From positions 1-39,810 of the forward strand of contig NZ_CAMTTE010000002.1 of assembly GCF_947077775.1 (NCBI RefSeq): a stretch of DNA of 39,810 bases. The letters run 5' to 3'. This DNA is from Salinibacter pepae (GTDB lineage: Bacteria > Bacteroidota > Rhodothermia > Rhodothermales > Salinibacteraceae). Below, piece by piece: positions 37,930 to 39,810 of the stretch (position 1 is the stretch's first letter; each line of letters begins with the position of its first letter). Made by a program: the position numbers and the translations under genes. The notes below the pieces were generated by a model, which saw only the letters and a list, made by a program, of their open reading frames with translations, had not been told where the DNA came from and did not search any database.

Positions 37930-39810
37930 CTACGGCGTTTCCATCCCACGCTTCCACTCTCTTGCCGAGAAGCCCGCGTCCTTGGCTCTTTCCCAATTGT
38001 CAGGCACATTGCCCTGCGCGATTCGGCGCTTTCGCTCTTGATGCTGGCGGTGGAGATCCTCGACTGTGAGCGCGTCGCTCTTTTTGTCGCTACGAGACAC
38101 AGGCTGCGCACCTGTGGTGGACGTATCCGAGGCGGGTGATCTGTCTTCCCTCATTGAGCGGCTTTCCGCACCAGGCGCAGTCTTGGACGTGTCCACCGGG
38201 CTTGACGTGTCCGGGCTTGTTGTCTCCGCTGTCGGATCGGCCGGTGGTGGCGTCTTTGGGCTCGTCGTCCTGCTTGAGCTCGTTGAAGATGTCGAGTTGG
38301 TCGTCGTTGTGTCGTTCCATAGTTTGGCCTCAGGGTATGGGTCAGTGGTTGTAGTGTATCCGTCGTCGGTGACTTGAATGTAGGTATCAGCGACGCGGTA
38401 GAGCTCGTGCTCGTGGGCGAGAAGAATGGGACTGGCAGGTCCAGTCTCATCCGGGACAGGCATCTCCTCTCCGGTTTGAGGGTCGATCTTTACGGCCGTC
38501 TCTCCGTCTTTGAGCCGGACGGCGCCTCCGCTGGCGCTGGCAATGCGGTCGTGAACGTTTTCCGGCGGCATCTCCGGTGCCTCGATCTTCTCAACCTCAA
38601 AGATGGCCGGGAGGAGCGTGTCTTTCCCGGCAAACTCGGTCAGCTCCTCCTGCTTGGCCGTGAGCGCCTCGTTGACCGCCTTCTCCAGCCCATCCGGGCG
38701 GCGGGCGGCACACTCCGCGCCGTCGTGCAGCCACAGGACCGGCCGAAACCCTGTTCGCTCCTCCGCCACGCCGATGAGCACGCTCATCAGCTCCTGCTCG
38801 TAGCTTTGGGCGTGGGTTGCCATCGCGCTTCGCGGCCCGACCTTGTTGCAGTCGTCTTCCTTCTCCCGCTGGAGGGTGACCTCCACCTCGATCTCGATGC
38901 CGCTGGGCGCCTCCAGCGTGTCGCCCGGCTCCAGGGCCTGGAGCTTCTCGTCTCGGGCATCGATAAGCTGCTGGATGACCGGGTGAGTCTTCAGGTGATC
39001 TCCTACGTCCGGTCCCAAGATCGGCTTCAGCGCCTTCGTCACGTTTGCCTGGATGGAGGGTGCGGGCATTCCGTAGACGGTCGAGTAGAGCATGATCTTC
39101 ATCCCGGCCTTCACCTCCTCGTAGAGACCGGAGCCCTTCTCCGGAACCTCCAGGCCCTGCTCCTCGAAAAGTGGGCGGCAGTGCTCCATGAGGTCGTCCC
39201 AGATGGAGTATCCCTCTTGCGTAAGTGTTTCCAAGGCCTCCTCAGCGTCCCACAGCCACGCTGCAATCAGCAGGTGGGCCGACTTTAGGTCCACGTCATA
39301 GAGCCCCTCACAGAGGATCTCTCGGACTTCTGTGGGCAGGCGCAGGACCGATGGGTTGTGCCCGAAAATACGGTCGGTGCGCTCCTGCCTGGAGAAGCCG
39401 TAGTACGGTTTGTGCTGGAGGGCAATCTGGTGGAGGATCTGCTTGTACTGGGCCCGCTGCTGGTGGGCGAGTTTCCGCTTCTCGTGGCGGAGCCTGGCCT
39501 TGTAGCGAGTCACGTCGCCCTTGAGCTCTCCGTCGTCGGTTTTTTCGCACCCGCTGTAGTATCGCAGGAGTCCCGCCTCCTTTGGAGAAACTTCCACGTC
39601 GATCTCCATGCGGTCTACGTACTCAATCGCCTTTCCAATCTTGTCGTCGAAGCGAGCGAAGCGTCTGGACGGGACCTCGTTCATGTAGTTCCAGATCCGC
39701 TCGGCCATATCGGAAGGCGGCTGTAGCTCGAAAATCTCCTCCTCAATCTCCGCCCGGATGTCGCTTGCGTCCTGCCGGCCGACAGGATCGCCAGACAGGA
39801 CATAAACGCG
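37930..39810 (-). CDS. PolA-like (family A type) DNA polymerase, catalytic part; frame open at the window edge
   Basis: The minus-strand frame is open from base 39810 to the stop at 37930 (626 residues) and continues in frame into 1..1119 if the molecule is circular (999 residues, numbers below). Family A motifs appear in order. Motif A is LYDVDLKSAHLLIAA (Asp545, Asp547). Motif B is K611IMLYSTVYG620, fitting K-x7-Y-G. A conserved segment RSAMATHAQSYEQELM lies at about 701-716, and motif C is LWLHDGAE (His735, Asp736). The spacing from motif A to C, 191 residues, is close to that of Taq or T7 polymerase. No 3'-5' exonuclease motifs are visible. A Thr/Ser/Pro-rich tail contains a second gene in another frame, then a basic helical end (VEDLHRQHQERKRRIAQGN). 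It probably replicates or primes the plasmid; the divergent sequence leaves substrate and priming open. Confidence 0.75.
   Translation of the reverse strand, partial: RVYVLSGDPVGRQDASDIRAEIEEEIFELQPPSDMAERIWNYMNEVPSRRFARFDDKIGKAIEYVDRMEIDVEVSPKEAGLLRYYSGCEKTDDGELKGDVTRYKARLRHEKRKLAHQQRAQYKQILHQIALQHKPYYGFSRQERTDRIFGHNPSVLRLPTEVREILCEGLYDVDLKSAHLLIAAWLWDAEEALETLTQEGYSIWDDLMEHCRPLFEEQGLEVPEKGSGLYEEVKAGMKIMLYSTVYGMPAPSIQANVTKALKPILGPDVGDHLKTHPVIQQLIDARDEKLQALEPGDTLEAPSGIEIEVEVTLQREKEDDCNKVGPRSAMATHAQSYEQELMSVLIGVAEERTGFRPVLWLHDGAECAARRPDGLEKAVNEALTAKQEELTEFAGKDTLLPAIFEVEKIEAPEMPPENVHDRIASASGGAVRLKDGETAVKIDPQTGEEMPVPDETGPASPILLAHEHELYRVADTYIQVTDDGYTTTTDPYPEAKLWNDTTTTNSTSSTSSSRTTSPKTPPPADPTAETTSPDTSSPVDTSKTAPGAESRSMREDRSPASDTSTTGAQPVSRSDKKSDALTVEDLHRQHQERKRRIAQGNVPDNWERAKDAGFSAREWKRGMETP
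38090..38320 (-). CDS. Nested small zinc-finger ORF overlapping the polymerase tail
   Basis: A 76-residue frame lies wholly inside the polymerase tail in a different frame on the same strand (ATG 38320 to TAG 38090). Its third codon positions are far more GC-rich than those of the polymerase frame over the same bases, where the translation is low-complexity Thr/Ser/Pro. It begins MERHNDDQLDIFNELKQDDE, which includes QLDIF, close to the sliding-clamp-binding consensus QL(S/D)LF. It ends with CAWCGKPL ... HHRCAACVS, a C-x2-C-x19-C-x2-C arrangement that should bind zinc. Both the composition and motifs indicate real coding. It may be a separate small protein, or be reached by a frameshift from the polymerase. 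Function unknown. Confidence 0.65.
   Translation of the reverse strand: MERHNDDQLDIFNELKQDDEPKDATTGRSDSGDNKPGHVKPGGHVQDCAWCGKPLNEGRQITRLGYVHHRCAACVS

Overview
The window reads as one complete circular plasmid of about 39.8 kb, cut inside a gene. A minus-strand frame open at the left edge ends on base 1, and the frame open at the right edge begins with a whole codon on base 39810. Joined, they give one 999-residue protein. GC-rich third codon positions, a strongly acidic set of proteins, few Shine-Dalgarno sites, A-rich start contexts and a pilin-like gene beginning MGQQQ suggest an extremely halophilic relative of Salinibacter (Rhodothermota/Bacteroidota). This host assignment is inferred from sequence style, not from a search.

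Layout. Replication and partition occupy the right end and wrap to the left end: a ParA ATPase with a ribbon-helix-helix partner, flanked by 8-bp phased repeats (36942-37850); a polymerase resembling family A DNA polymerases, with a zinc-finger ORF nested in its tail (37930-39810 plus 1-1119); and a winged-helix initiator-like protein (3194-4888). From 1.3 to 14 kb lies accessory DNA with much decay: a truncated tyrosine recombinase, an M41-like HExxH protein, a multiply frameshifted gene, the 3' end of umuC, several exported or membrane proteins and a DnaJ-type zinc-finger protein. From 13.9 to 17.5 kb a pilin-like protein and an O-antigen-ligase-like glycosyltransferase sit between a recombinase remnant and an intact catalytic-domain recombinase in direct orientation. 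A lipoprotein with three repeated domains follows (17991-19526). From 19.8 to 24.7 kb there is a phage-like minus-strand operon (GIY-YIG nuclease, NGQHRL/ParB-like, possible ssDNA-binding protein, small protein) abutting a truncated plus-strand gene. Next come a decayed IS982-like element, an AT-rich lipoprotein and an inverted IS fragment (24.9-27.1 kb). From 27.3 to 36.9 kb is a nuclease and defence block: a Uma2-like nuclease, a secreted SNase-Excalibur nuclease, a DUF4268 protein and a complete type I restriction-modification system (hsdR, hsdS, hsdM).

Working together. The initiator-like protein, polymerase and ParA/RHH pair would maintain the plasmid. The hsd system would restrict incoming DNA and penalise plasmid loss. 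Most of the remaining cargo is exported or surface-exposed, so the plasmid may change the cell surface and extracellular DNA handling. Short tandem repeats of 13-19 bp, unrelated in sequence from site to site, recur in many of the intergenic gaps.
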